From CSP1-5 sp964348275 (GTDB lineage: Bacteria; Methylomirabilota; Methylomirabilia; Methylomirabilales; CSP1-5), in the NCBI GenBank assembly GCA_964348275.1, contig CAYGBT010000001.1, positions 110,063 to 174,062 on the forward strand: a DNA stretch of 64,000 bases, in the 5' to 3' direction. Numbering within the stretch: the stretch's first letter is position 1; the number at the start of each line of letters is the position of its first letter. The translations under genes and the position numbers were made by a program. The notes under the pieces were generated by a model, which did no database searches, was not told the DNA's origin, and saw nothing but the letters and a program-made list of their open reading frames with translations. Positions 52,725-60,430 of the stretch are shown here, piece by piece.

Positions 52725-53054
52725 TCAGTACCGACTTGAGAGCCCTGCGCTTCTCAACTTTCTGTAGATATAAGACCTCGCCGTGGTAGGGGAGTATCCG
52801 GCCATCCGTGCCGCCTTGGCAATGGAGTTCCCCTCGATCCAGAACCTGAGAAACAGACGCTCTCGTATGCTGATACCATCCCCCGCAGGTACCCTTTTTG
52901 CTACCTTTTGCTGAGGGGGAGTGTGCTGTGGCTCCTCACGCCCTGCAAGTGCCCGTCTGGAGCGATTTCCTGGCCTGCGGCCCCCCACATATTCAGCACT
53001 CCGTCTTTGTTTGCTAGTCTTCATAACCATTTGATTTTTGCGTCTGGCAGGCAT
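52725..53054 (-). CDS. Small HTH protein, terminase-small-subunit-like
   Basis: A 109-residue basic protein. Its last 50 residues (IRERLFLRFWIEGNSIAKAA, then RMAGYSPTTARSYIYRKL) have the pattern of the DNA-binding N-domain of phage terminase small subunits, where a helix-turn-helix follows 'N-x-x-x-A-A-x-x-A-G-Y-S'. No large terminase is in the window, so it may instead be a transcription factor. ATG 53054 has no clear RBS; Met9 or Met11 are alternatives. Confidence 0.6.
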   Translation of the reverse strand: MPARRKNQMVMKTSKQRRSAEYVGGRRPGNRSRRALAGREEPQHTPPQQKVAKRVPAGDGISIRERLFLRFWIEGNSIAKAARMAGYSPTTARSYIYRKLRSAGLSSRY

Positions 53055-53063
53055 GGTTGCGCC

Positions 53064-53372
53064 CTAGCCTGCTGGTCGATGCGCAGCATTGACGAGGAGC
53101 ACCGATGCATATTCTTGGACGGACCGACCGGAATGGCGGGCCGAATGCTTCAGCCGTTCGAGGGTCCGAGGCGACACCCATAAGATGACGCAGCTGCTCC
53201 GGTCCGGCGGAGGCATGCCGCCGATGTACGCCACAATGGCCTCACGGAGCCAATCGCTTTTTGTCCGCCCGTCTGCTTGCGCGGCCCGCTGCAAGGCAGC
53301 GTCTACGGCCAGCGGTAGGCGAAAGGTCACCTTGTGTCTCGGCCCTCTCATGCTAATCGTTAGCTTATTCAT
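53064..53372 (-). CDS. RHH-type DNA-binding protein, 102 aa
   Basis: The N-terminal half (KVTFRLPLAVDAALQRAAQA, then DGRTKSDWLREAIVAYIGG) is a clear ribbon-helix-helix; the second half (VILWVSPRTLERLKHSARHS, GRSVQEYASVLLVNA) looks like another diverged copy, giving a tandem RHH in one chain. GGAGGG precedes ATG 53372. It ends 9 bases before the next gene. Probably a regulator of the element. Confidence 0.7.
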   Translation of the reverse strand: MNKLTISMRGPRHKVTFRLPLAVDAALQRAAQADGRTKSDWLREAIVAYIGGMPPPDRSSCVILWVSPRTLERLKHSARHSGRSVQEYASVLLVNAAHRPAG

Positions 53373-53497
53373 ATCTCAGCTTCCCTCCCGAAACCCCCAA
53401 CGGTCGCATCGGGAAGCGGCCTCCCGTGTCAGCTTGGTCGTCTCGCACCTCGGGCACTTCCACTCAAACGGCAGCACTCAACTGTCCCACATCCGCG

Positions 53498-53851
53498 TCA
53501 TGACCTCTCCCTCCGCAGGTCCTGGCACCGCCGCACCAGCTCCGGCATGATCTCGGCGGTGAGGCCCTTCCGCTCGCAGTACCACTGCACCTCCGAGGGC
53601 CAGGTCCGGCGGGCCAATGGTTTGTCCGGGAGGGTGGCCCAATACCTTCTGAAAAGGGCTTCCTCCAAGTCGGGGTCAGCCAGCCGCTCGGGATCGGTCA
53701 CAGGAGCAGGGACAACGGGCTCAAGGTGTGTACCACGGCTCCGATCTTGGTCAGCAAGCGGCTCCATCTCCGAAGGGAGATCCTTCATGGCGACCGGCCA
53801 CCCTCTTGCCTTCAGCCGAGCTAGAACCCGCTTAAGGGCTTCTTCGTTCAC
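53498..53851 (-). CDS. Unrecognised 117-aa protein of the element
   Basis: GTG 53851 is behind a GGGGGT stretch. The protein has a helical N-terminus (EEALKRVLARLKARGW), a central low-complexity part and a C-terminal region (WPSEVQWYCERKGLTAEIMP) that may be a small helical domain. No known motif. It sits directly downstream of the TTGCATG/CATGCAA repeat cluster and may be controlled by it. Confidence 0.6.
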   Translation of the reverse strand: MNEEALKRVLARLKARGWPVAMKDLPSEMEPLADQDRSRGTHLEPVVPAPVTDPERLADPDLEEALFRRYWATLPDKPLARRTWPSEVQWYCERKGLTAEIMPELVRRCQDLRRERS

Positions 53852-53877
53852 TGTCTACCCCCACTCGATGCGATCTC

Positions 53878-53971
53878 TTGCATGCCCATGCAACCTCTTG
53901 CGTCGATTGCATGATTGCATGCGCCCCTAATTTTTCAGGCACTTGGCTCATGCAACAAGCAATCATGCAAT
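53878..53971. repeat. Cluster of six TTGCATG/CATGCAA repeats (iteron-like)
   Basis: Within 94 bases: TTGCATG (53878), CATGCAA (53887), tandem ATTGCATG ATTGCATG (53906-53921), CATGCAA (53949) and CATGCAAT (53964-53971). The first pair forms a palindrome TTGCATG-CC-CATGCAA. The cluster fills the gap between the primase gene and the 117-aa gene and its last copy contains the primase stop codon. It may be a replication origin or multi-site operator of the element. Confidence 0.65.
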
Positions 53972-56044
53972 CTCTGTGAGGCGATAGCGATTGAATGCAT
54001 CACGCAGTTTCTCCGCCGTGATCCGATAGCGGGAAAGACCTGCCCTGCGCCCTGCCCTGGCGAACCCCAAGCGGCGTAAGATACCCCCAACCCTTTGCGC
54101 AGAGAAGTCTTTCACTCTGAGAGCCTGCTCCATCTTCCCGCATAGATCGCCAGGGGTGATTTCGACTTCTGCCTCAATGCCAAGATTCTCCTCTAAGATG
54201 GCGATAAGCGCCGTCGCCTCCTCAGACAAGGGCTCCCTTTCCTGCGCATGGCCTTTAGCGAGACCAAGAAGCTGGTCCGTGAAACCGAAAGACTCTTCCT
54301 GATCCGCCAGGGTAGAGATGGTTAACAAGGGCTTCCAAAGTTCTCTGACCCTGCCCGTCAGCCAGGTGGGCAGGAACAGGCTGCGGTACATCTCTCGTAC
54401 CGTCTGCGACTTGGTGAGTAGGAGGCGATACAGCGCGCCCCGGATCTTGGCCAGCAGCGGGTCAGCCGGGTCAACTTCAGCGTTCAACATCTCGCTATGG
54501 GTGCTCCGCTGAAACACAAGGGGAATGGTCCTATCTTCAGTCGTCGGATTCAGGCCCCGGATGCCCGCGAGGGCCATCGGTGCATAAACCTGATAACTCT
54601 CGATCCATCGGGCGGCCTTTCCTTCCACCCGGTCCACCGCGCCGCCTGCCTTGTACCCGCTATTGATAATTGCCATGATTTCGTGCCGGTCCTCTCTAGC
54701 CAGGCCCTCCATTTCGTCGAGGCAGAGTGTCGGTCGGAAGGCTTGAACGATGCGGAACAGCACGGCGGGGGTAGGAGCCAGACGGTGGAGGCCATTGAAG
54801 CTGAGGGCACTGAGAAGCGTCTGTGCCTTACTCTTTCCGCTCTCCCGCTCCCCCATAAACGCGAGGCGAGGATAGGCGATGAAAATGGGATGAAAGTAAG
54901 TGCCTACCACCCATACTGCTAGGAGAGAGTAATGCTCTGCCTTTGGCAGCTCCAAGACCGCACGGGCCCTGTCAATGATGACCGCCAGGATTTCCCCAAA
55001 CCCTGGAGCCTCTTCTCCATCCAAGAAGGCCTGAAGTTCTTGTTCGGGCCAGCGGCCAGCCAGATCCGGGTAGGCCTTCGGTCGGAAACGGAGGGCATCC
55101 ACAATTGCCTCTGCCTCGTAGATCCGCCTCGTTCCGGTCACGATGCGCCACACGCCTCTTTCATCAAGAATCCCGACCGAGGCCCAATCGCCGCCTAGGT
55201 CCAGCGCAGGGTGAACGACGCGAGCCCGAAGCTCCTCTGGGAGTGGCGGACGCGCTGGCCCAGGTTTCTCCTCCCGAGGTTCGCCGACCTCCAGATCCTC
55301 CAAAGCCGCTTTCGCCGCCTCTTCGAGTCCCTCTTTGCCGTGCGTCTTGAGAAAGTCGCTTACGTCTCCCCCTGGCGGGAGGCCTGGGAGGGCGACAATC
55401 TTCGAGGTGATCCCCTTCCGGCCCAAGCTCTCACGCACCTCCACCATGTGTCTACCGCCCGGCACGTCGTTATCCGGGAGGAGCACCGCCCGCGTGATTC
55501 CTAATTCCAGGAGTATCACGCTGCACTCATCCCGCCATTTCCCCGCTCCTCCGGAATTTGTGGTCGCGGGAATACCAAGGCTCCACAATAGGTCGGCGTC
55601 CTTCTCTCCTTCCACGACATAGACTATTTCTCGTCCGTTCAACTGAGGGAGGCGATATGGCACCCGCTTGACGCCCTCTAGGTTCCAAATCCATTTCCCG
55701 GCCCCATCCGGGCGACGCTGGCGGAAATCCTTTGGGGCCAAGCGAACCACCTGGTAAAGGAGCTTTCCGTCCAGATCCTGGTAGTCATAGGTGTCTATGA
55801 TCCGCTCCCCTAGCGGCCCCCTTCCTCGCTCACTAGATTCCCCGACTAGCTCTGCAAACTGTCCGGAGTTTCCCTTCTTCCCGCACCCGAAGCAGTGCCA
55901 AAGACCCGACTCCAGATTCACAGATAAAGAGGGCCGGTTGTCCTCGTGGAAGGGACAGAGACCTAGGGCCTCGCCGTTCGCTGAGGGTTTCAAGCCCTGA
56001 ATGTGGCGCGTGAACAGGTCGCCGAAGCAGGTTTTCACCTTCAC
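53963..56044 (-). CDS. Primase-ATPase of a mobile element
   Basis: A 693-residue replication protein. Residues 30-54 form a DnaG-type zinc finger (CPFH..CFGC), followed by a TOPRIM domain with Glu145 in VVEGEKDADLL and Asp191/Asp193 in LLPDND. A C-terminal ATPase domain (about 370-560) has Walker A GERESGKSKAQ and Walker B TLCLDEMEG and resembles the DUF3631/phage replication helicase group; a winged-helix-like tail follows (about 620-690). GTG 56044 overlaps the preceding HTH stop. It likely primes and unwinds DNA at the element's own origin. Confidence 0.88.
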   Translation of the reverse strand: MKVKTCFGDLFTRHIQGLKPSANGEALGLCPFHEDNRPSLSVNLESGLWHCFGCGKKGNSGQFAELVGESSERGRGPLGERIIDTYDYQDLDGKLLYQVVRLAPKDFRQRRPDGAGKWIWNLEGVKRVPYRLPQLNGREIVYVVEGEKDADLLWSLGIPATTNSGGAGKWRDECSVILLELGITRAVLLPDNDVPGGRHMVEVRESLGRKGITSKIVALPGLPPGGDVSDFLKTHGKEGLEEAAKAALEDLEVGEPREEKPGPARPPLPEELRARVVHPALDLGGDWASVGILDERGVWRIVTGTRRIYEAEAIVDALRFRPKAYPDLAGRWPEQELQAFLDGEEAPGFGEILAVIIDRARAVLELPKAEHYSLLAVWVVGTYFHPIFIAYPRLAFMGERESGKSKAQTLLSALSFNGLHRLAPTPAVLFRIVQAFRPTLCLDEMEGLAREDRHEIMAIINSGYKAGGAVDRVEGKAARWIESYQVYAPMALAGIRGLNPTTEDRTIPLVFQRSTHSEMLNAEVDPADPLLAKIRGALYRLLLTKSQTVREMYRSLFLPTWLTGRVRELWKPLLTISTLADQEESFGFTDQLLGLAKGHAQEREPLSEEATALIAILEENLGIEAEVEITPGDLCGKMEQALRVKDFSAQRVGGILRRLGFARAGRRAGLSRYRITAEKLRDAFNRYRLTEIA

Positions 56045-56256
56045 CGCGTTACCTCACGGTTTCCAGGTACAATCTCTATACCTCGGCGGAGAAATCTTTG
56101 CACGTCGGCCCGCCGAAAGAAAATCCGGGAACCCACGCGTTGAGCAGAAGGGCCATGACGGGCCCGGAACCGAGGGTCGCGTAGACTCGCCGCTGAGAGG
56201 CGGAGGATCGCAGCAACTTCCCTCAGCGTCAAAATTTCGGGGATCTCCGTACGCAT
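56041..56256 (-). CDS. AlpA/excisionase-like HTH protein
   Basis: A 71-residue MerR-superfamily HTH: LTLREVAAILRLSAASLRDP, then RVGSRIFFRRADVQRFLRRG. ATG 56256 is near a weak RBS. Its TGA overlaps the primase GTG by four bases, so it is translationally coupled to replication; in similar elements such a protein controls the int or replication genes. Confidence 0.8.
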   Translation of the reverse strand: MRTEIPEILTLREVAAILRLSAASLRDPRFRARHGPSAQRVGSRIFFRRADVQRFLRRGIEIVPGNREVTR

Positions 56257-56472
56257 GATCTATGCTTAGCACAGAGAAACTCAGCGGCACTAGGATAGGT
56301 TCATTTGTTGCGGTGGATATACAGCGGGATATATGAACTATCTGCCGAGGCTTTGATAGTAAATAGATTTTACTGAAGCGGCGGTAATGGCATTGAACTC
56401 TGTGGGAAAGGCGGCTCGCAGGATCTCGGTAGCTACCTCAAAGGCACGGTTGGAAACCGACTTTCTATCGAT

Positions 56473-57009
56473 CTATCGCGTAGGAGGGTATACAGGAATC
56501 AGGGTGGAAACGATAAGGCGAACAGCACGGCGTCGCCATTCGGGAAACCTTATCGATCTTTTGTTGGCCTCATGGCGAGCAATAATCTCTTTACCCCGCT
56601 TCACGAAAGTCTGAAGCCACGCACACTCATTGAGAACGGCCTGCTTACCTTCTTCGCTGAGAGGGGTCTTTGACTGCAGGCGATACAGGGCGGATGCATC
56701 GCGGGCAATGCGGGCAACCTCTCGCTTGAAGCGTTGCATCTCGGCGTCATGGGCAATGATTTTCTCCCTAGTCAGCCTTTCCTGCAATATGCATCTCAGA
56801 CACGCATCACACAAATTTGCTGCCTCAGCAGACCGTTTTTTCACGTCCAGTAGCACTCGCTGCAACTTTGGAATGTCGAAGGGGTCACCGAATGGACCGA
56901 TGTCTGCTGGTAGGGAAGATTGTCGCCTCCTGCGCGATTCTCCTCGCGTCCGGCTTGTTCCCGAATCGGACCCTCTGGGCTTGATATTGAGGCTCTTTCG
57001 CCGAGCCAT
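56473..57009 (-). CDS. Unrecognised 178-aa helical protein with a CxxCxxC cluster
   Basis: ATG 57009 has GGGAGGAG 2 bases upstream. The first 40 residues are Arg/Ser-rich and disordered-looking; the rest is helical and includes LCDACLRCILQERLTREKII, a CxxCxxC motif that could bind metal. Family unknown. It is the last gene upstream of the HTH-primase pair, with a 216-base gap. Confidence 0.65.
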   Translation of the reverse strand: MARRKSLNIKPRGSDSGTSRTRGESRRRRQSSLPADIGPFGDPFDIPKLQRVLLDVKKRSAEAANLCDACLRCILQERLTREKIIAHDAEMQRFKREVARIARDASALYRLQSKTPLSEEGKQAVLNECAWLQTFVKRGKEIIARHEANKRSIRFPEWRRRAVRLIVSTLIPVYPPTR

Positions 57010-57235
57010 CGCTCCTCCCGTGGGAGTGCCCGAAGGGGGTACCCAGCCAGGGCCTCGGGATTGGCCTTTTCCCGTCGCGAACGGTAGGCCGGGGTGTTGC
57101 TGTTATTTTAGCATAGCCCTCGTCCTGTTCCTGCGTCAGGCCCTCCTACGGTGCGCTCCAGATGACATTACCGGCCTTTACCGGCGCAGGACATTGCCGC
57201 CTGTTGGTCAGCCATTCCCCGCTCCGGTAAGAAAA

Positions 57236-58234
57236 TTACTGCCTCACCATCAGGGGTGTGAACCCTTCCTTCTTCAGAGCCTCAACGGCCTTCTGGGCCT
57301 CCGCTCGGTTCTCATACTCGCCAATCCGCACTTGGTGCACTGGGGTGGGGGCAGTCTCGGAGTCGATCTTGGACGTGTAATTCTTCTTTCGTAGACTGCG
57401 GGCCAAATCGATGGCCTCGTTCAGATGAAACGATGACCCGACCTCCAGACGGAATTTCCCTCCCTCGATTTCGACTAGGTTGGATGGAAACCCATCAACG
57501 TTCAGGCTCCGTGCCGTCTGCTCTGCCTCCTCACGCCTGCCAAATTCCCCGGCATAAACGCGATGGCGGGTAATGGGGACCGTGGTCATGCGGATGACCG
57601 GAGTGTACCCGAGCTCTTCCAGCCGTGCATTGAGGGCGAGCACGTTGCGCTTGAGGACCAGAGTCGCGACTTGGAGGCTGAACCGCTTCTCCCTCTTGAT
57701 CTCGGGCTCGGTCACCTTCGCCATCGGTTTTGGGGCCGGTTTCTCCGCGACAGGCGGGACTCGTGGTGGCTTGGGGCTTGCCTGCGGAACCTTGGGAGGC
57801 CCGGCTACTACCGGAGGAGCCTCCTCCTTAGGACGACCTGTCACCGTGGGAGGTGCTGGGGTTGGAGGCCACTCTCCCGTCAGGTTTTTGCAGTGTACGT
57901 AGCCTAATCTCCCCCCGGGCACGACCTCTTTGATCTTGCACCAGAGTACCTTTCCTGTTTCGACAACAACTCTGATCTCCACGAGGTCCCCCCGCGCGAG
58001 CGTAAACACCATGTCGCTGGTTGTTTCCATCCGAGAGTACACGGGGACCAAGTCGCTCTCTACGATCACCTGGTTAGACGGAAGTTTTTGCTCAGCCGCC
58101 TTACCGGGCACAGCTAGCCCCAATAGCACCCCAGCAGCGAACACGGCCAAGGCTCCCACCCTCTTCAAGGGGCGGTTTTCTCTCTCCAAGCGACCCAGGC
58201 GATGTTCCAGAGTTTCCATCGTTGGTTCGTTCAT
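57236..58234 (-). CDS. Membrane protein with SH3-like and SPOR domains
   Basis: A 332-residue protein: short cytoplasmic coiled segment (METLEHRLGRLERENRPLKR), one membrane segment (about 27-47), an SH3b-like domain (VYSRMETTSDMVFTLARGDL to LGYVHCKNL), a Pro-rich linker and two SPOR-like repeats at the end (FSLQVATLVLKRNVLALNAR, FRLEVGSSFHLNEAIDLARS), each about 75 residues. SPOR domains bind denuded peptidoglycan at division sites. ATG 58234 follows GGGAGGGAG. It is the last of a three-gene set with the SGNH protein. Confidence 0.85.
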   Translation of the reverse strand: MNEPTMETLEHRLGRLERENRPLKRVGALAVFAAGVLLGLAVPGKAAEQKLPSNQVIVESDLVPVYSRMETTSDMVFTLARGDLVEIRVVVETGKVLWCKIKEVVPGGRLGYVHCKNLTGEWPPTPAPPTVTGRPKEEAPPVVAGPPKVPQASPKPPRVPPVAEKPAPKPMAKVTEPEIKREKRFSLQVATLVLKRNVLALNARLEELGYTPVIRMTTVPITRHRVYAGEFGRREEAEQTARSLNVDGFPSNLVEIEGGKFRLEVGSSFHLNEAIDLARSLRKKNYTSKIDSETAPTPVHQVRIGEYENRAEAQKAVEALKKEGFTPLMVRQ

Positions 58235-58244
58235 CGCTCCCTCC

Positions 58245-58364
58245 CTACCGCCCCCCTTTCCGCTCCAACTCGCGCCGCACCGCCTTGATCTCCTCCAGCA
58301 CCTCCTCATTGGTCAGCAGGCCCTTCCGCACCAGCACGCGCCTCGTGGGCTGTTGCTCGCCCAC
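58245..58364 (-). CDS. 39-aa protein between the SGNH and SPOR genes
   Basis: GTG 58364 is preceded by AGGAAGG on the minus strand and the frame encodes 39 residues (MGEQQPTRRVLVRKGLLTNE, then an amphipathic helix ending RRELERKGGR). It fits exactly between its neighbours: 8 bases from the SGNH stop and 10 bases from the SPOR start. Good RBS, spacing and a sensible helix argue that it is real; function unknown. Confidence 0.65.
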   Translation of the reverse strand: MGEQQPTRRVLVRKGLLTNEEVLEEIKAVRRELERKGGR

Positions 58365-58372
58365 GGTCCTTC

Positions 58373-59893
58373 CTAGTTCAAAAGATCGCTCTCGACAAGA
58401 TATTTGTAAATCGCTTCCGCGGCGAGCCTGTGCCCGATCTCATTCCAGTGGCCGTCGTGCTTCCAGGATATGGGCTCCCCTCCTGCGTCCAGGTGGGCCC
58501 GAATGTAAGGTTCCGGATCGAGATACGAAACCGATCTCGACTCAGAGTATTCGCGAAGCCACCGGGTGAGGCTGTTAATGTCCAGATCAAGCTTCCAGAG
58601 CCCAGGATGCGACCTCAGAAACGACTCTCGTGTTAAGAGTTGTGGTTTCATCACAAGAAGAAAGTGCGCGCCGTACGACCTGCATTTTTCTACAATACTG
58701 TCTAAGAGACCCTCTGTTTTCTTCATTGCGTCCCGAATCTTCGGTGGAGGCGGATTGATGAAGGCCCAAAAGTCGGGTCGGATCGTTTCGGTGCGAAGCT
58801 TGTCATCGATCAGATAACCGTACCTGGCGAGGAGAGTGTGCAGTCGCGCGGTAAGGAGCCGATCGATAAGCAGGTTGGGAAAGAAGAGGGCCCTAGGGGG
58901 GTGCGGTAGCGGGTGCCAATTCCGAACATATTTCCCAAAGTCTTCCTTGAGACGCTGGTCGTTGTCGTGCAGGTCGTTTGTTACAAATAGAAGGATGACG
59001 AGATCGGGCCCGAATCGAAGGCCGAATTCCTCAAGGATTTTGGCCTCCTCTTCCTGACCGATCCCATGCTCTGCTAGGGGAATCACCTCAAAGCGATCGT
59101 CAACTTCGTTCAACATCTCTTCAAGAACCGCGGAAAACGATCGCCCCTGGGGCACTTGGAGCGCCGCTACGTACGAATCGCCAAGAACGACAATGCGAAA
59201 GCGTCCCTCCCGGTTTTCGATAGCCCGCTCCCTGTCGTTGAACCCGAATGAATTGTTTCGAATCGGTGTGCTGAACTCCGGAATCCGACCCGGCTGGCCG
59301 TGAAAAACGAACTCCGCATTCGGCTTTCGGCGCAATTCCTTCGCGATTCGATAGGACTCTCTCGTCACTACGTCTCCTTCCCAATTCCCACGAAGGGAGA
59401 AGTACACAGTGATGACGAGGGAAAGGAGAAGAATGCTCCCTATGAGTAGGGATAAATTCGTCAGGGAAGATCGAAGCTCGTTGATACCGCTCCTCCCGGC
59501 AACGCGGAGTCCGTAGAGAATATACGCGCTGAGGAAAAAGCTGGCCGCCACGATCCGGATCGTGTCGATGCCATAGCCGAGTCTCACATATCGCACGGCA
59601 AGGGTGGCTAGTACGACAAGAAAGAGCGCGAGGCCAAGCTGGAAGGGGCGCATGGACAAAACCGGCCGCATGACGGCGACCACACGGCCGCCGTGGACCG
59701 CGAAGAGAAGCGCCGACAGAAGCAAGGGCATATAGGCGAGAAGGAGAGCCGCATACTCCACTGTGTATCGACCGAAGAGGGCCGGTTCGCCGCTCTTCCG
59801 CACCACTAGAAGAATACCTAAGAGGACGGCCGTGACGCCAATTATAAAACGAATGGATTTGTCTAAAGCGTTTGGGCTTTCTGTCGCAGTCAT
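58373..59893 (-). CDS. SGNH/GDSL hydrolase-type membrane protein, possible acyltransferase
   Basis: A 506-residue protein with about five membrane segments in the first 160 residues and a periplasmic SGNH domain after. Block I is VVLGDSYVAALQV, block III FVTNDLHDND, and the catalytic Asp-His block V is HDGHWNEIGH. The combination resembles AlgX/AlgJ/PatB-like O-acetyl-ester enzymes acting on polysaccharides. ATG 59893 is preferred, although the frame continues upstream to a TTG. The SPOR protein and the glycosyltransferase-like genes nearby would fit a glycan-modification role; that is inference. Confidence 0.8.
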   Translation of the reverse strand: MTATESPNALDKSIRFIIGVTAVLLGILLVVRKSGEPALFGRYTVEYAALLLAYMPLLLSALLFAVHGGRVVAVMRPVLSMRPFQLGLALFLVVLATLAVRYVRLGYGIDTIRIVAASFFLSAYILYGLRVAGRSGINELRSSLTNLSLLIGSILLLSLVITVYFSLRGNWEGDVVTRESYRIAKELRRKPNAEFVFHGQPGRIPEFSTPIRNNSFGFNDRERAIENREGRFRIVVLGDSYVAALQVPQGRSFSAVLEEMLNEVDDRFEVIPLAEHGIGQEEEAKILEEFGLRFGPDLVILLFVTNDLHDNDQRLKEDFGKYVRNWHPLPHPPRALFFPNLLIDRLLTARLHTLLARYGYLIDDKLRTETIRPDFWAFINPPPPKIRDAMKKTEGLLDSIVEKCRSYGAHFLLVMKPQLLTRESFLRSHPGLWKLDLDINSLTRWLREYSESRSVSYLDPEPYIRAHLDAGGEPISWKHDGHWNEIGHRLAAEAIYKYLVESDLLN

Positions 59894-60010
59894 GACTGAG
59901 TGTTTCAATACCAAGCTCGTCTTACATCCACAGCCCTCGTTGGCTTTTCCTTACCTCCCGCTGAAGCCTCAAAACTCCAAATTATCCACCCGCTTCGGAT
60001 GATTTATTTT

Positions 60011-60175
60011 TCACTTCCCGTTCTTCTCCTTCGGTTCTCCCTTCATGCGCCTGCGCCTCCTACGGAGCCACCAGGTATCCCCTGTAAGCAGGAGGCCGAT
60101 TAGGTCGAAACACCACGCGAGGAACAGGAGAACGCCGACGACGATCAGTCCCCCCATCCACCCCATCCAGTCCAT
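60011..60175 (-). CDS. 54-aa single-pass membrane protein
   Basis: MDWMGWMGGLIVVGVLLFLA then a second hydrophobic half and a basic tail (WWLRRRRRRMKGEPKEKNGK). AAGGAG lies 7 bases before ATG 60175 on the minus strand. The positive C-terminus predicts an N-out orientation. It lies 117 bases upstream of the SGNH gene in the transcript that starts at the promoter near 60.4 kb. Family unknown. Confidence 0.7.
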   Translation of the reverse strand: MDWMGWMGGLIVVGVLLFLAWCFDLIGLLLTGDTWWLRRRRRRMKGEPKEKNGK

Positions 60176-60176
60176 G

Positions 60177-60320
60177 CTATTTCTCCTTCTCCTCCAACGC
60201 TGAGTCGGAAGTCCCCGTCAATGACCCGGACGACTTGGACGGTGGCCGAGTCACCCTGGGATGCGCCAGGGGAAGAGAAGAGGGCAAGAAGGGCAGCCAA
60301 CAGAAAAGCCCCCGCAGCAT
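60177..60320 (-). CDS. Possible 47-aa exported peptide (weak)
   Basis: From ATG 60320 a frame of 47 codons starts MLRGLFCWLPFLPSSLPLAH, signal-peptide-like, and ends one base before the ATG of the 54-aa gene. There is no RBS, and a second frame over the same bases also reads hydrophobic then VQVVRVIDGDFRL, so which frame (if any) is translated is unclear. Confidence 0.25.
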   Translation of the reverse strand: MLRGLFCWLPFLPSSLPLAHPRVTRPPSKSSGSLTGTSDSALEEKEK

Positions 60321-60401
60321 GTTACCGCGAGGGCTGGTGTTTATTAGTCCTGGTGTTACCCTTCACCCCGGTTCCATACCCGCGTCTCCCTGCGAGGCTC
60401 G

Positions 60402-60430
60402 AGTATCCCCAACTGGGCTAGGGGTGTCAA
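60402..60430 (-). promoter_or_regulatory. Promoter downstream of glycosyltransferase-like gene 1
   Basis: Minus strand TTGACA (60430-60425), 17-base spacer, GATACT (60407-60402). The -35 contains the stop codon of the gene at 60427. The -35 plus its downstream side, TTGACACCCCTAGCCC, is identical to the promoter at 63111-63139. It would transcribe the small genes and the SGNH-SPOR set. Confidence 0.7.

Larger units (their letters stand above)
50632..57009. mobile_element. Integrated element: integrase, excisionase-like, primase module (right end not defined)
   Basis: Starting at the tRNA remnant, a one-directional set of genes reads integrase, ribbon-helix-helix protein, excisionase-like HTH, small DNA-binding proteins, primase-ATPase, second HTH and a hypothetical. 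No capsid, tail, portal or conjugation gene is recognisable, so it resembles a phage satellite or small integrative element. The end at 57009 is only the last clearly element-like gene; the right attachment site was not found and may lie beyond the window. Confidence 0.6.

Noticed and set aside
56630..58376. Several long plus-strand frames over 56.6-58.4 kb
   Set aside because: All are antisense to the CxxCxxC, SPOR and 39-aa genes that have RBSs and recognisable domains.
60150..60295. Staphylococcal-nuclease-like start (VQVVRVIDGDFRL) on the minus strand
   Set aside because: Only about 13 residues look alike, the frame needs a TTG start and stops soon after; probably chance.
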